Assembly: GCA_034770075.1 (NCBI GenBank)
Contig: CM068386.1
Coordinates: 47,772,896-47,836,895 of the forward strand
Direction of reading: 5' to 3'
DNA length: 64,000 nucleotides
Origin: Aralia elata
Lineage: Eukaryota; Streptophyta; Magnoliopsida; Apiales; Araliaceae
The notes under the pieces are model-generated. The model ran no database searches. It was not told the origin of the DNA and saw only the letters and a program-made list of their open reading frames with translations. The translations under genes were made by a program, and so were the position numbers. Position 1 is the stretch's first letter. Each line of letters opens with the position of its first letter. Shown piece after piece: positions 22,041 through 34,613 of this stretch.

Positions 22041-23353
22041 CAGCTCCGTGTCTAGACTGGTGGGTCGGGCAGTCAGGCCGGGTCAGGTCGGGTCCAACAC
22101 TTATATTTTTCCTGGTATTAAATGATTAGACAAGTTAACTAAGCATGTTTTGTTAAGCCCTAAATGCTTAATTAATTATTAAATGTCAACCAAATTGGTA
22201 TTGTCTTAAGGCGGAAATTGACTAATTTGAATGCAATTTAGGCTTGGTTTCCAGGGGGGCAGCCGCTCGCTCACCGGGGAGCGAGACCCCCGACTGGGTA
22301 GTCGTAGGGCAATCAATGTGTTTTAATGATGCAGCGTCCGTTTTGAACCATTATTTGGAATGTGACTAATTGTTATGTAAATATGTACTTAATTGTGTAG
22401 GATATTAAGGAGCATGTGTTATAATATTGTAGCAGCGCATCAGGCAAGTTTCTAAACCTTATGCGCTATTCTTTTTATTTCGTGCAAACAGGTGTATGTT
22501 ATGCAAGTCCTCTAACCCTTGTCTAACCCTTGTGTTGGGCAAGTTTCCTAACCCGTACAACTTTTATTATTGTGCGAGTTGTTTATTAATTGAGCAATCA
22601 TTCTATATTATTGCAAGTTCCTTACTCAATTGTTTTTATTGAGCAAGTTTCCTAACGCTTGTCAAACCCTTGTGTTGGGCAAGTTTTCCTTAACCTTGCT
22701 CGAATTATATTTTGAGCAGGTTTCATATTTTATACAGGTGTTGTATATTATTGCAAGTTTCATGACTCAAATGGAGTTATTACTTTTGAATCATATTAGT
22801 GGATTAATTATTGTCAATTACTCCACCTCCAAGATAATTATTGATATTCGCAGCTTATGCATTTGAATTTATTATTTGTTGTTGGATTGTGAAACGTTTA
22901 AGTTCTTCATTCATGAACTATTTAAGGAGATAGTCTACGCCATTCATTTCGGCTAGACATGTACAGGTTATTATTTTAAAAGCTATCCAAACCAGTAGTT
23001 GGTACGGATTCTTGGACCGAGAGAGCAACCCTTATTAGGGGATTATAATGTGTCGGTTATTCGATGCAGTCAGAGTTAAATGTTATGCATATACATGGTG
23101 TACGAGAGGCTGATCCCCTCGAGTACAACTGACGGGGCCAGGTTTTTAAAAGAGTTAGTTGAATGATTGACTCTTTGGCCAAAAGTTCATGGTCGGTTGG
23201 ACCACTCAGCAGTAAATAATCATTATTCATTGATTCATTTGGACTTTGATTATGTCATTTCAGCTATTTCATCAATGTTCATAAATTGTTGATCTATGTA
23301 GCTATTATTCTTATTCATTCATGATATATCTCCTTTATTCATTTTAAACTTGC

Positions 23354-23453
23354 TGAGCAATGTAGTTGCTCACCCTTGCTATATCATGAACCTATGGCAG
23401 TTAAGCCGGGGAGTTCCAAAGCGGACAAAGGCAAAGGAAAGCTTAAGGAATAG
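23354..23453 (+). other. Conserved hairpin plus Lys-rich short frame, LTR 1
   Basis: TGAGCAA/TTGCTCA hairpin (loop TGTAG, 23354-23372), then a 19-codon frame (GCA at 23397, TAG at 23451) reading AVKP...KGKGKLKE. Here an ATG directly precedes the GCA; LTR 2 has ATT instead. The same order is seen in LTR 2, in the solo LTR and in the minus-strand LTR with different nucleotides. Confidence 0.5.
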
Positions 23454-23688
23454 TTATATGCCTATCCCGTTATGTAATCGTGGAATCGTTTTGTAATATT
23501 ATTGTACTCTGCGATGTATTCTATTTAAGGTTATAGACCTTGGGACCATAGTAAACCTTTTGTAATGGACAACATATGTTTATTTATTCCGCATTAGTTA
23601 ATTTATGTTGTTTAGAGGTGTATGGATGTATTTTATCGTAAGCACCAAATTCGAGGTATTGGTACCTGAATTTGGGGGTGTCACAGGT

Positions 23689-23699
23689 TGGTATCAAAG
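23689..23699 (+). other. Tekay primer binding site, copy 1
   Basis: TGGTATCAAAG three bases after the LTR. It corresponds to the tRNA-iMet PBS TGGTATCAGAGC with one change; copy 2 has TGGTATCAAAGC at 33161-33172. Confidence 0.8.
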
Positions 23700-23941
23700 T
23701 TGTAGGTTATAAAACTTTAGGATTTACGAAACCTAGGTTATAACCTTAGTATTAAACTCATATTGAGTACGCTAGGTGATGGATCGAGGAGATTCATTTG
23801 ATGGTCATGTCTGGAGGTGGATTGTGGAAATCCATCGAGCCGAGTTGTGCATGATAAAAAATCATTTCATTTTATCAATGAATATATTTTATTGTGGCAC
23901 TGACATCTTGCTGTCTATTTGTTTCTGTTTGTGGTTGTAGG

Positions 23942-24751
23942 ATGTCTGAGATGGGAGAGTACAGTCTTGCTAGAGAGGTAGAGTTCACAGACATTCATGT
24001 GGATGCGGGACATTTAGTGGAGGTGCAGCCAAGTGAGCCAGAGATGATGGACACTAGGGATGAGTCTGAGGCCGAGTATGGTTCTGAGGAGGAGCCAGTT
24101 ACTGGAGGAGCGTTGAGGTTGTTAAGCGATGAGGGGGAGGATGAGGACCCCGAGGAGGATCCAGTGACGAAGGATGATGAGCCACCTGAGTATGCAGATG
24201 GCATGGGCACTACTGCTAGTGATATCATCGAAGAGCTGACAAATAGGAGCGAGGAGCTCGAGAATCGAGTAACTCACTTAGAGGAGCAGAACCAGGATCA
24301 CCAGGACCGAGAGGAGCAGTACAGGTCATTGGCATATCAGACTTTGGGGGAAGAGACTGAGTTGACCCAGAAGTTGCAGGAAAAGGGCCACAGGATTGCC
24401 GAGTTAGAGGCAGAGGTTCACGGTCGGCGTGGGACTTTTGTTTAGCTTGGTGTGATGGTCTATGACCTCTTAGAGAGGAATGTTATGTTGGTAGGACAAA
24501 TAGAGCGGGTAGAGGATCAGCTAGAGACTACTCGTCTACAGTGAGATGAGGCTATATAGCAGTTGGCAGCCCAGACTGTAGAGATTGATTCCCTCAGGTT
24601 AGGCTTGACCACTTCCATTGGCAGACTGAGGGACAGGGTGAGGAGGTACCCCAGAGATGAGGGGAATAGCAGGCGCGTTATTAGGCGTCGAGTGGTCAAC
24701 AGGCTGACTCGACGGGAGCTCAGGGTTGCAATTCGCCGCAGCAGGCGGTGA
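23942..24751 (+). pseudogene. ORF0: acidic coiled-coil ORF upstream of gag, copy 1
   Basis: Starts at an ATG two bases after an acceptor-like TTTGTGGTTGTAG (AG at 23939-23940). The 269-codon frame has an acidic N-terminal half (many Glu/Asp, residues 1-95), a heptad-like Leu/Glu segment (about residues 96-165: EELTNRSEELENRVTHLEEQ), and a strongly basic C-terminus rich in Arg. Three in-frame stops interrupt it: TAG 24443, TGA 24542, TAG 24557. Copy 2 has sense codons at each of these places. I recognise no known domain. Extra ORFs before gag are known in Ogre-type gypsy elements but are not typical of Tekay. Possible roles as an RNA-binding or assembly factor are inference only. Confidence 0.6.
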
Positions 24752-25140
24752 TGTGTTATTTTTAGCACTTTGTTTGTAGTAGGTCCCACTTTTGTTATAA
24801 TAGGGGCATACTTATGTTGTAAATCCCTATGCTTGCAGCATGTATGGGATAATAGTTGAACCCCCAATTTTGTTCCTGATAGAGGGGTGGAAGTTTATTA
24901 TTCCCCACTTTTGTGTGTTAGGGGATGGTTAATGATTGGCAGACTATGTCATTTAACGTTTATAGAAGTATGCCACGTGTTGAGTCTGGTTGTATTAAAA
25001 TAGTCGTGTATGAATATAAATGCAGTTGTTTTATTTAAATCAAATGTGTTTGATAGATGCTTTTAGTCTTAATTGCTGACTTAAATGACTTTTTCTCATG
25101 GCATAAATCTATTAGTAAAAGCCGATGATTTTATTTTAAA

Positions 25141-25143
25141 CAG
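25141..25143 (+). promoter_or_regulatory. Putative 3' splice site before Tekay gag
   Basis: TTTTATTTTAAACAG|ACAATG: a T-rich tract and CAG three bases before the gag ATG at 25147, after about 390 bp of non-coding DNA following ORF0. It is kept in copy 2 (CAG 34608-34610, ATG 34614). Confidence 0.45.
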
Positions 25144-25146
25144 ACA

Positions 25147-28100
25147 ATGCCGCCGAGAAGACAACCCCGATACACAAGGGCGGAAGAGTCGGTGAATAAC
25201 GAGGAGGGTCAGGCAGACCCTATGAGGACTTTTCTTAACTTATTAGCAGAAGCAATGCAGGGCAGACAAGCCGCTGCAGTTGATCAGCCAGGAAGTCACA
25301 TGGCGAATTTTAAGGACTTCAAATTAGTAGGACCACCGGAGTTTCGTGGGACTACGGATCCGATTGAAGCCCAGACATGGGTAGAAGAAATGGAGAAAGT
25401 TTTTGAGGTCGCAAGGGTGGCCGAAGAACCGAAGACATCGTTTGGCACTTTCATGATGAAAGGTGAGGCAAATTACTGGTGGAAGGCGAACAAAGGTCGA
25501 GCCGAGGAAGGTACGATTACATGGGCTCGTTTCAAGGAGCTGTTTTTCAAAAATTACTTTCCAGCGAGCATGCAGGCAAGCATGGAGATAACGTTCCTGG
25601 AACTAAAGCAAGGAAGCATGTCAGTTGCGGAGTATGCCGCAAAATTTAACGAGTTAGCTAGGTTTGCTCCACATCAGGTGGACACCGAAGCTAGGCGAGC
25701 AAAGAGATTTGAACAAGGACTGAAACCTTGGGTGTATAGTAAGGTTGCGGTTTTGTAGATCAACACATTTTCTACGTTACTTGAGAAAGCAATCATTGCT
25801 GAGGGAGGAAGCAAAGCTTTGGCCAAGCACAACCAAGATCAGAAAAAGAAGAAGAGCCATGATGGTCATAAGGAAGGTAGTAGCGGGGGAAGTAACCCAA
25901 ATAAGAGGAAATGGAACGACATTCAGATGACAGGAAGCAAATCCGGAGGGGATGCAAAGAAGGGCAATAAATGCAAGAAATGTGGAAGGAATTACTTTGG
26001 AGAATGCATGAAAGGAAAAGGAGTCTGTTTCAACTGTGGTCAATCGGGGCACTTTGCCCCACAATGCCCAAAGGCAAAAGCAGGAAGTTATTTTTCTCGT
26101 GGCGCTTCAGATCATCAGAAGAAGGACTGCCCAAAGAGGAAAAGTGATGCAGGCAGTGCTAACCAAGGGAACAACAGTACGCTGACTATTGGAGGACCAG
26201 CACAGCAGAACAGACCAGTAGCACGCATCTTCAACATGACAGTGCAGGATGCAATGGAATTGAAGGACGTGGTGTTAGGTATTATTTTAATCAATAATAT
26301 CAGTGCATATGTATTATTTGATTCGGGTGCTACCTGTTCATTTGCGTCGGATGAATTTGCTAAACGGTTAAATTTACCTTGTGAGCAATTAAAGAATCCA
26401 ATGAATGTGGAAGTAGCTAATAAGGAAGTTATTCTTGTAGAACATATTCATAGAAATTGTTGTGCTGAGATAAACGGGTTTAAACTGAGCGTAGATTTAA
26501 TTCCGATACGACTAAGAGAATTTGATGTAATTCTTGGGATGGATTGGTTGTCTAGTCACGGGGCTGTGATCGACTGTCAGAAGAAATGTATACACCTGAA
26601 GACTCCGAATAAGTCGAAGGTCGTATTTTACGGTAGTCAATCGCCTAGACAATCTTGTTGTCTGACGATGATGCAAGCGAAGAAATTGCTACGGAAAGGT
26701 TGTATAGGTTATCTGGCTCACGTGGTTGATACCCGAAGAGTAGCAGGTGAGCTAGGTCAGATACCTATAGTAAGGGAATTCCTAGATGTTTTCCCAGATG
26801 AGATACCGGGATTGCCGCCGGATAGAGAAGTGGAATTTGTGATCAACTTAGTACCGGGAACTGCACCAATCTCAAAGGCACCGTACATAATGGCACCGGT
26901 GGAAATGAAAGAACTGATGGTTCAATTGCAGGAGTTGCTAGATAAGGGGTATATTCGTCCGAGTGTATCTCCATGGGGAGCGCCAGTACTATTTGTAAGG
27001 AAGAAAGACGGATCGCTTAGGCTTTGCATTGACTATCGGGAGTTGAAAAAAGTCACGATTAAGAACAAGTACCCGTTGCCCAGAATTGATGATTTGTTCG
27101 ATCAATTAAAGGGAGCGAAATACTTCTCAAAGATTGACTTGAGGACGGGATATCACCAACTGAAGGTGAGGCAGGAGGATATTCCAAAGACAACATTCAG
27201 AACTCGATATGGACACTTCGAGTTTTTGTTGATGTCGTTTGGGCTAACGAACGCGTCAGTAGCATTTATGGACATGATAAATAGAGTGTTCAAGCAATAC
27301 CTAGATAAATCTGTCGCCGTTTTCATAGATGACATTTTTGTCTACTCTAAGACGGAGGACGAACACGTCGAGCATTTGAGAATAGCCCTGGAAACACTAA
27401 GAAGGGAGAAGCTATATGCAAAGTTTTCCAAGTGCGAATTTTGGCTACAAAGGGTGCAATTTTTGGGGCACGTGATTGACAAGGATGGTGTATCGGTGGA
27501 TCCTGCGAAGGTAGAAGTAGTAATAATTGGGAACAACCGAAGACGCCAACAAAAGTCCGAAGTTTCTTGGGATTAGCGGGTTACTATCGGAGGTTTATTC
27601 AGAACTTTTCAAAGATAACGACACCGTTGACAAATTTGACAAGGAAGGCTATGAAGTTTGCATGGACGGACAAGTGCGAAGAGTGTTTCTTGGAGTTAAA
27701 GAAGAAACTTAGTGAAGCACCTGTGTTATCACTGCCAGATAATACAGAGGGATTTGTGGTGTACAGTGATGCGTCACACAAAGGCCTTGGGTGCGTACTG
27801 ATGCAGCATGGGAAGGTCATTGCGTACGCGTCACGGCAGCTGAATGATTATGAGAAGGGATATCCGACTCATGACTTGGAACTAGCGGTAGTGGTGTTTG
27901 CTCTAAAGATTTGGAGGCACTATCTGTATTGGGAGAAGTATGAAATATACACAGACCACAAAAGTCTGAAGTATATCTTCACTCAAAAGGAGCTAAATAT
28001 GAGGCCGCGATGATGGTTGGAGTTGATCAAGGACTATGATTGTGAGATTCTATACCATCCCGGTAAAGCCAATGTAGTAGCCGATGCTCTGAGTAGGAAG

Positions 28101-29657
28101 GGCAGAGATAAACTGATGATACTGACAGCTCAAGAAGAACTGGTCAAGGATATGGAAAGACTGGAGTTGGAAGTCAAGTATCTGACAAATGCAGACGAGA
28201 AACTGTTCGCAGTGGAGGTAAGCCCGACTTTATTAGATAAGATAAAAGAGGCTCAAGTAAAGGACGATGAATGTATCGCCATAAGGAAGCGAATCTCAGA
28301 AGGAGAGGAATTGAAGTACAAGTCTGATAGCACGGGATTGCTAAGGTTTGAAGGAAGAATCTGGATACCGATGGTTCCGGAGTTGAGAGAAGAGATTCTG
28401 CAGGAAGCTCATTCTACAAGGTGTTCGATACACCCTGGTAGTACCAAGATGTATCAGGATTTGCGCCAACATTTCTGGTGGCCGAACATGAAGAGGGAGG
28501 TCGCAGAATGTGTTGGACGATATTTGACATGTCAGAGGGTAAAAGCAGAACATCAGAAACCGGGCGGACTTCTACAACCGCTGGAGATTCCGGAGTGGAA
28601 GTGGGAGCATATCACAATGGATTTTGTGACGGGGCTTCCACCAAATCAGAAGGGTTATGACGCGATCTGGGTGATCGTGGATCGTTTAACTAAATCTGCA
28701 CATTTTCTACCAATCAAGATAAGGTACAATTTGGAGCAGCTAGCAAAGTTGTATATGAAAGAGATTGTGTCGCGACATGGAGTGTTGGTATCTATTGTAT
28801 CTGATAGAGATTCGCGTTTCACGTCGAATTTTTGGAAGAGTTTACAAGAAAGATTGGGAACTCAGTTGAGGTTGAGTACGCCGTATCACCCTCAAACGGA
28901 TGGGCAAAGCGAACGAACGATTCAGATGCTTGAGGACATGCTTAGAGCATGTGTGATGGATTTTAAAGGCAGCTGGGACGATCACCTACCACTGGTGGAG
29001 TTTGCCTACAATAACAGTTATCATGCAAGTATTGACATGCCGCCATATGAAACATTATACGGAAGGAAGTGCCGAACACCTCTATGTTGGGATGAAGTCA
29101 GTGAACGGAGACTGTTGGGACCTGAATTGGTGCAGCAGACTGTGGATGTCGTCAAAGTGATAAGAGCTCAATTGGTAGCAGCTCAAGATAGACAGAATAA
29201 ATACGCCGATTTGCATCGCCAGAAACGAGACTTTGAAGTTGGCAGCTTTGTGTTTTTGAAGGTATCGCCCTGGAAGGGGAAGATCAGATTTGGAAAGAAG
29301 GGGAAATTGAGTTCCAGGTTCATAGGACCATTTGAAGTTTTAAAGAGGGTAGGTGAAGTGGCGTACGAGATAGCTCTACCTCCTGAACTTGAGCACATTC
29401 ACAATGTGTTTCACGTTTCTGTGTTGCAGCCATATAAACCCGACTACAAGCATGTGCTATCCTATGAACCGATTCAAGTTGAGAAAGACTTGTCATATGA
29501 AGAGATTCCTGTCCAGATATTAGATAGGAAATAGCAGACATTAAGAAATAAAGTCATCCATTCGGTCAAAGTACTTTGGAGTAACCACGCAGCTGAAGAA
29601 GCTACGTGGGAGATAGAAGAGAAGATGAGGAAGAATTATCCGCATCTTTTTGAGTGA
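25147..29657 (+). pseudogene. Tekay gag-pol polyprotein, copy 1
   Basis: About 1500 codons. Domains in order: retrotrans_gag capsid (motif ANYWWKANKG near codon 113); zinc knuckle CFNCGQSGHFAPQC near 26029-26070; protease FDSGATCSF near 26320; RT with active-site FIDDIFVYS near 27324; RNase H with YSDASHKGLGCVL near 27763 and DHKSLKY. Next come integrase zinc finger (HSTRCSIHPG ... CVGRYLTCQ), core DFVTGLP / SDRDSRF / GQSERTIQ, and a C-terminal chromodomain remnant (SVKVLWSNHAAEEATWE). Breaks: TAG 25756, one-base loss near 27521-27527, TGA 28011, TAG about 29532. Final stop TGA 29655. The chromodomain identifies a chromovirus; with the long LTR and the PPT sequence this fits Tekay. Not functional as read. 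Confidence 0.92.
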
Positions 29658-29710
29658 ACCCGTTAAGTTTTCCGTACCTAGACTATAATTCTGGGGACAT
29701 AATTCTTATA

Positions 29711-29721
29711 AGGGGGGAGGA
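29711..29721 (+). other. Polypurine tract, Tekay copy 1
   Basis: AGGGGGGAGGA immediately before the LTR start at 29722; the primer site for plus-strand DNA synthesis. The same tract precedes LTR 3 (about 39177-39187). Confidence 0.85.
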
Positions 29722-32700
29722 TGTAACGACCGGGAATTCTGAAATTTCCTTGTAATTCGAATTTTTGAATATTAATGAATATTTTATATTTTATTAATAT
29801 TATATTTGTGTTACGTGTTTAAAGGTTGCGTGACAACCTGGATTATGGGAATGCATGAAATTTTATGTGTTATAGTTTTGTTCAAGTGAATAATTGATTT
29901 CGCGTAGCGTCGCTAAATCAATATTCACGGGGCACGTTTCCCGAGGCACTATTCATGCCAGATATTTTTATGTCTTTTTCGATATTAATAAATTTCATAA
30001 ATACGTGTATGCGTACGAATAATTTTTCCAAGTGTCGAAAATTTTATTTGAGCTGATACGTGATTTTATCCGTATCCGAAATGTATTAAATGGGTGTTCC
30101 GAATATTTGGACAAATCTCATAATAATTATTTTTTTTACCCATCCCAATATTTATGGTAATACTCATTTTAATTTTGGGTAGAGTTATTTACCAGTTTTG
30201 GTACAAAAGTGGGAGTTTTCAGATATATTTTTGGTGTTTTCGGGTATTTATTTTGGCTTGTTATACCAAGTGGGAACCACCAAACCATTTTCCACCAATC
30301 AAATTGCTAGGAATGGGAGAGTGGGGGGAGTATTGCCGGCAAGCTCCTTGAGCAACCAACCCCATTTCTATTTTTCTTCCACTTCTCCCTAATTCACTCC
30401 ACTCCTCCCAAATCATTCAAACATTCATTCTCTCTTGCATTCCACACTCCTCCCATTCCCATCAGCTGATAGAGAGAGAGAGAGAGAGAGCTGCAAAGAA
30501 GGAAGTGAAAGAAGTCGCCAGAGTTCGTCGGAAAGAGAGAAGGAACTCGCCGAAAAAGAAAGGAGGAAGAAGAAGAAGGCACGGGTGAAGGAACCAAGCA
30601 AGAAGATCCCTCAAAATCAAGCCTAGCCAAGCTTCTTAACCTCTAGGAAGGATTTACAGAGGTAAAACACCAACTAAATCCTTTCCATTCGATTTCTTGT
30701 TAACTTTTTCAAGTTTTTCTTAGTTTTGAGCTCTTAAGCTTGTGGGTCGGATTTTTGGCGATTCTTGGTATTTTTGTTTGTTGTGATTGTTTGTAAATGT
30801 TGTTAAGAGACTATGTAAGCCATTAATAACAACAAAGTGGAACAAAAATGCAAGAAATCCTTACCTTGGCTTAATGGAGCAAGAACAATGGACTTTGGAC
30901 ATGAACTTGGACATTCGGACTTTTTAGAAGACTATAAAGCTATGATTTCATGTTTGTTAATTTTGTTTGTTGTTATGGTATTGTAGTTCCATGGTGACGA
31001 AGCTAACCCAGTTGGAATGGAGTAAAAAGGAGTTAAAACGAGTTCGTAGTAATGATTTTTATAAAACTTGTCAAGAACTCGAAGAACAGAGTCTGAACTT
31101 TACACTTTGGCTTTAGGTTTGACCATGTTAATGTTAGTGGGTAGCTCTGCATTTTTGATATGTTGTAGCCCCATGAGTTAGGAGTCCATAGAGTCCGGAA
31201 TGGACCATTTTTCTTGTGTATTGGAGGAGTTATGGAGGTTGGAGTGGCCGGAGGTCGGAGTCGCGAGCTGGGAACAAACCCAGAATCCGGCTACTGCAGA
31301 ATGGCGCCGCAGCGCCACCCATAAGCCCTGCAGCTCACGCTGCAGCGAGGGCAAGTAAAAGACCGGGACTCACGCCGCAGCGTGAGGCCCAAGTGTTAAG
31401 CTTCATGCCGCAGCGTGAAGCCCGTCATGTGCAGGACACGGGACTCACGCCGCAGCGTGAGCTCTAGCATGAGCCTCGCGCTGCAGCGCCAGCTCCGTTT
31501 CTGGACTGGGTCGGGTAGTCAGGCCGGATCAGGTCGGGTCCAACACTTATATTTTTCCTGGTATTAAATGATTAGACAGGTTAACTAAGCATATTTTGTT
31601 AAGCCCCAAATTCTTAATTAATTATTAAATGTCAACCAAATTGGTATTGTCTTAAGGCATAAATTGACTAATTTGAATGCAATTTAGGCTTGGTTTCCAA
31701 GGGGTGCTGCCCCCGACCCCCGCCAGCTCACCGGCGAGTTGGGCAGCTGCTCGCTCACCGGGGAGCGAGACCCTCGACTGGGTAGTCATAGGGCAATCAA
31801 TGTGTTTTAATGATGCAGCGTCCGTTTTGAACCATTATTTGGAATGTGACTAATTGTTATGTAAATATGTACTTAATTGTGTAGGATATTAAGGAGCGTG
31901 TGTTATAATATTGTAGCAGCGCATCAGGCAAGTTTCTAAACCTTATGCACTATTCTTTTTATTTCTTGCAAACAGGTGTATGTTATGCAAGTCCTCTAAC
32001 CCTTGTGTTGGGCAAGTTTCCTAACCCGTACAACTTTTATTATTGTGCGAGTTGTTTATTAATTGAGCAATCATTCTATATTATTGCAAGTTCCTTACTC
32101 AATTATTTTTATTGAGCAAGTTTCCTAACGCTTGTCAAACCCTTGTGTTGGGCAAGTTTTCCCTAACCTTACTCGAATTATATTTTGAGCAGGTTTCATA
32201 TTTTATATAGGTGTTGTATATTGTTGCAAGTTTCATGACTCAAATGGAGTTATTACTTTTGAATCATATTAGTGGATTAATTATTGTCAATTACTCCACC
32301 TCCAAGATAATTATTGATATTCACAGCTTATGCATTTGAATTCATTATCTGTTGTTGGATTGTGAAACGTTTAAGTTCTTCATTCACGAACTGTTTAAGG
32401 AGATAGTCTACGCCATTCGTTTCGGCTAGACATGTACAGGTTATTATTTTAAAAGCTATCCAAACCAGTAGTTGGTACGGATTCTTGGACTGAGAGAGCA
32501 ACCCTTATTAGGGGATTATAATGTGTTGGTTATTCGATGCAGTCAGAGTTAAATGTTATGCATATACATGGTGTACGAGAGGCTGATCCCCTCGAGTACA
32601 ACTGATGGGGCCAGGTTTTAAAGGAGTTAGTTGAATGATTGACTCTTTGGCCAAAAGTTCATGGTTGATTGGACCACTCAGCAGTAAATAATCATTATTC

Positions 32701-33157
32701 ATTGATTCATTTGGACTTTGATTATGTCATTTCAGCTATTTCATCAATGTTCATAAATTGTTGATCTATGTAGCTATTATTCTTATTCATTCATGATATA
32801 TCTCCTTTATTCATTTTAAACTTGCTGAGCAAAGTAGTTGCTCACCCTTGCTATATCATGAACTTATTGCAGTTAAGCCGGGGAGTTCCAAAGCGGACAA
32901 AGGCAAAAGAAAGCTTAAGGAATAGTTATATTACTATCCCGTTATGTAATCGTGGAATCGTTTTGTAATATTATTGTACTCTGCGATGTATTCTATTTAA
33001 GGTTATAGACCTTGGGACCATAGTAAACCTTTTGTAATGGACAACATATGTTTATTTATTCCGCATTAGTTAATTTATATTGTTTAGAGGTGTATGGATG
33101 TATTTTATCGTGAGCACCAAATTCGAGGTATTGGTACCTGAATTTGGGGGTGTCACA
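29722..33157 (+). repeat. Tekay LTR 2 (shared middle LTR, 3436 bp)
   Basis: It serves as right LTR of unit 1 and left LTR of unit 2. Compared with LTR 1 it has small indels, including extra GC-rich sequence around 31703-31745 and one missing CTAACCCTTGT phrase near 31995. The GC dyad array is at about 31333-31490, the CTCGCTC/GAGCGAG dyad at 31750-31769, the hairpin at 32826-32844 and the short Lys-rich frame at 32869-32925. Confidence 0.92.
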
Positions 33158-33413
33158 GGTTGGTATCAAAGCTATAGTTTATAAAACTTTAGGATTTACG
33201 AAACCTAGGTTATAACCTTAGTATTAAACTCGTATTGAGTACGCTAGGTGATGGATTGAGGAGATTCATTTGATGGTCATGTCTGGAGGTGGATTGTGGA
33301 AATCCATCGAGCCGAGTTGTGCATGATAAAATATCATTTCATTTTATCAATGAATATATTTTATTGTGGCACTGACATCTTGCTATCTATTTGTTTCTGT
33401 TTGTGGTTGTAGG

Positions 33414-34218
33414 ATGTCTGAGATGGGAGAGTACAGTCCTGCTAGAGAGGTAGAGTTCACAGACATTCATGTGGACGCGGGGCATTTAGTGGAGGTGCAG
33501 CCGAGTGAGCCAGAGATGATGGACACTAGGGATGAGTCTGAGGCCGAGTATGGTTCTGAGGAGGAGCCAGTTACTGGAGGAGCGCTGAGGTTGTTAAGCG
33601 ATGAGGGGTAGGATGAGGACCCCGAGGAGGATCCAGTGATAGAGGATGATGAGCCAGCTGAGTATGTAGATGGCATGGGCACTACTGCTAGTGATATCAT
33701 CGAAGAGCTGACAAATAGGAGCGAGGAGCTCGAGAATCGAGTAACTCACTTAGAGGAGCAGAACCAGGATCACCAGGACCGAGATGAGCAGTACAGGTCA
33801 TTGGCATATCAGACTTTAGGGGAAAAGACTGAGTTGACCCAGAAGTTGCAGGAAAAGGGCCACAAGATTGCCGAGTTAGAGGCAGAGGTTCACGGTCGGC
33901 ACTTTTGTTCAGCTTGGTGTGATGGTTTATGACTTTTTAGAGAGGAATGTGATGTTGGTAGGACAAATAGAGCGGGTAGAGGATCAGCTAGAGACTACTC
34001 GTCTGGAGCGAGATGAGGCTATAGAGTAGTTGGCAGCCCAGACTGCAAAGATTGATTCCCTCAGGTTAGGCTTGACCACTTCCATTGGCAGACTGAGGGA
34101 CAGGGTGAGGAGGTACCCCAGAGATGAGGGGAGCAGCAGGCACGTGATTAGGCGTCGAGTGGTCGACAGGCTGGCTCGACGGGAGCTCAGGGTTGCAATT
34201 CGCCGCAGCAGGCGGTGA
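33414..34218 (+). pseudogene. ORF0, copy 2
   Basis: Same gene as at 23942, with the acceptor-like TTGTAG directly before the ATG. Breaks differ from copy 1: TAG at 33609, a 4-base shortening near 33895-33900 that shifts the frame, and TAG at 34027. The coiled-coil segment and the Arg-rich C-terminus (to 34218) remain legible. Because the two copies are broken at different places, the ancestral frame was open through all of them, which supports ORF0 having been a real gene. Confidence 0.6.
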
Positions 34219-34613
34219 TGTGTTATTTTTAGCACTTTGTTTGTAGTAGGTCCCACTTATGTTATAATAGGGGCATACTTATGTTGTAAATCCCTATGCT
34301 TGCTGCATGTATGGGATAATAGTTGAACCCCCAATTTTGTTCCTGATAGAGGGGTGGAAGTTTATTATTCCCCACTTTTGTGTGTTAGGGGATGGTTAAT
34401 GATTGACAGACTATGTCATTTAACGTTTATAGAAGTATGCCACGTGTTGAGTCTGGTTGTATTAAAATAGTCGTGTATGATTATAAATGCAGTTGTTTTA
34501 TTTAAATTAAATGTGTTTGATAGATGCTTTTAGTCTTAATTGCTGACTTAAATGACTTTTGCTCATGGCATAAATCTATTAGTAAAAGCCGACAATTTTC
34601 TTTTAAACAGACA

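Larger units (their letters stand above)
20272..23685 (+). repeat. Tekay LTR 1 (3414 bp)
   Basis: Starts TGTAACGACCGGG and ends GAATTTGGGGGTGTCACA. Leader-like GAGAGA/GAAGAAG stretch at 21028-21170 with a donor-like ACAGAG|GTAA (GT at 21207). GC-rich dyads at 21881-22040, another dyad at 22266-22285 (CTCGCTC/GAGCGAG), and repeated CAAGTTTCCTAAC-type phrases at 22445-22700. A hairpin at 23354-23372 is followed by a short Lys-rich frame at 23397-23453. Confidence 0.92.

Noticed and set aside
24517..24867. Minus-strand ORF opposite ORF0
   Set aside because: Shadow of the Arg-rich end of ORF0; no conserved motif.
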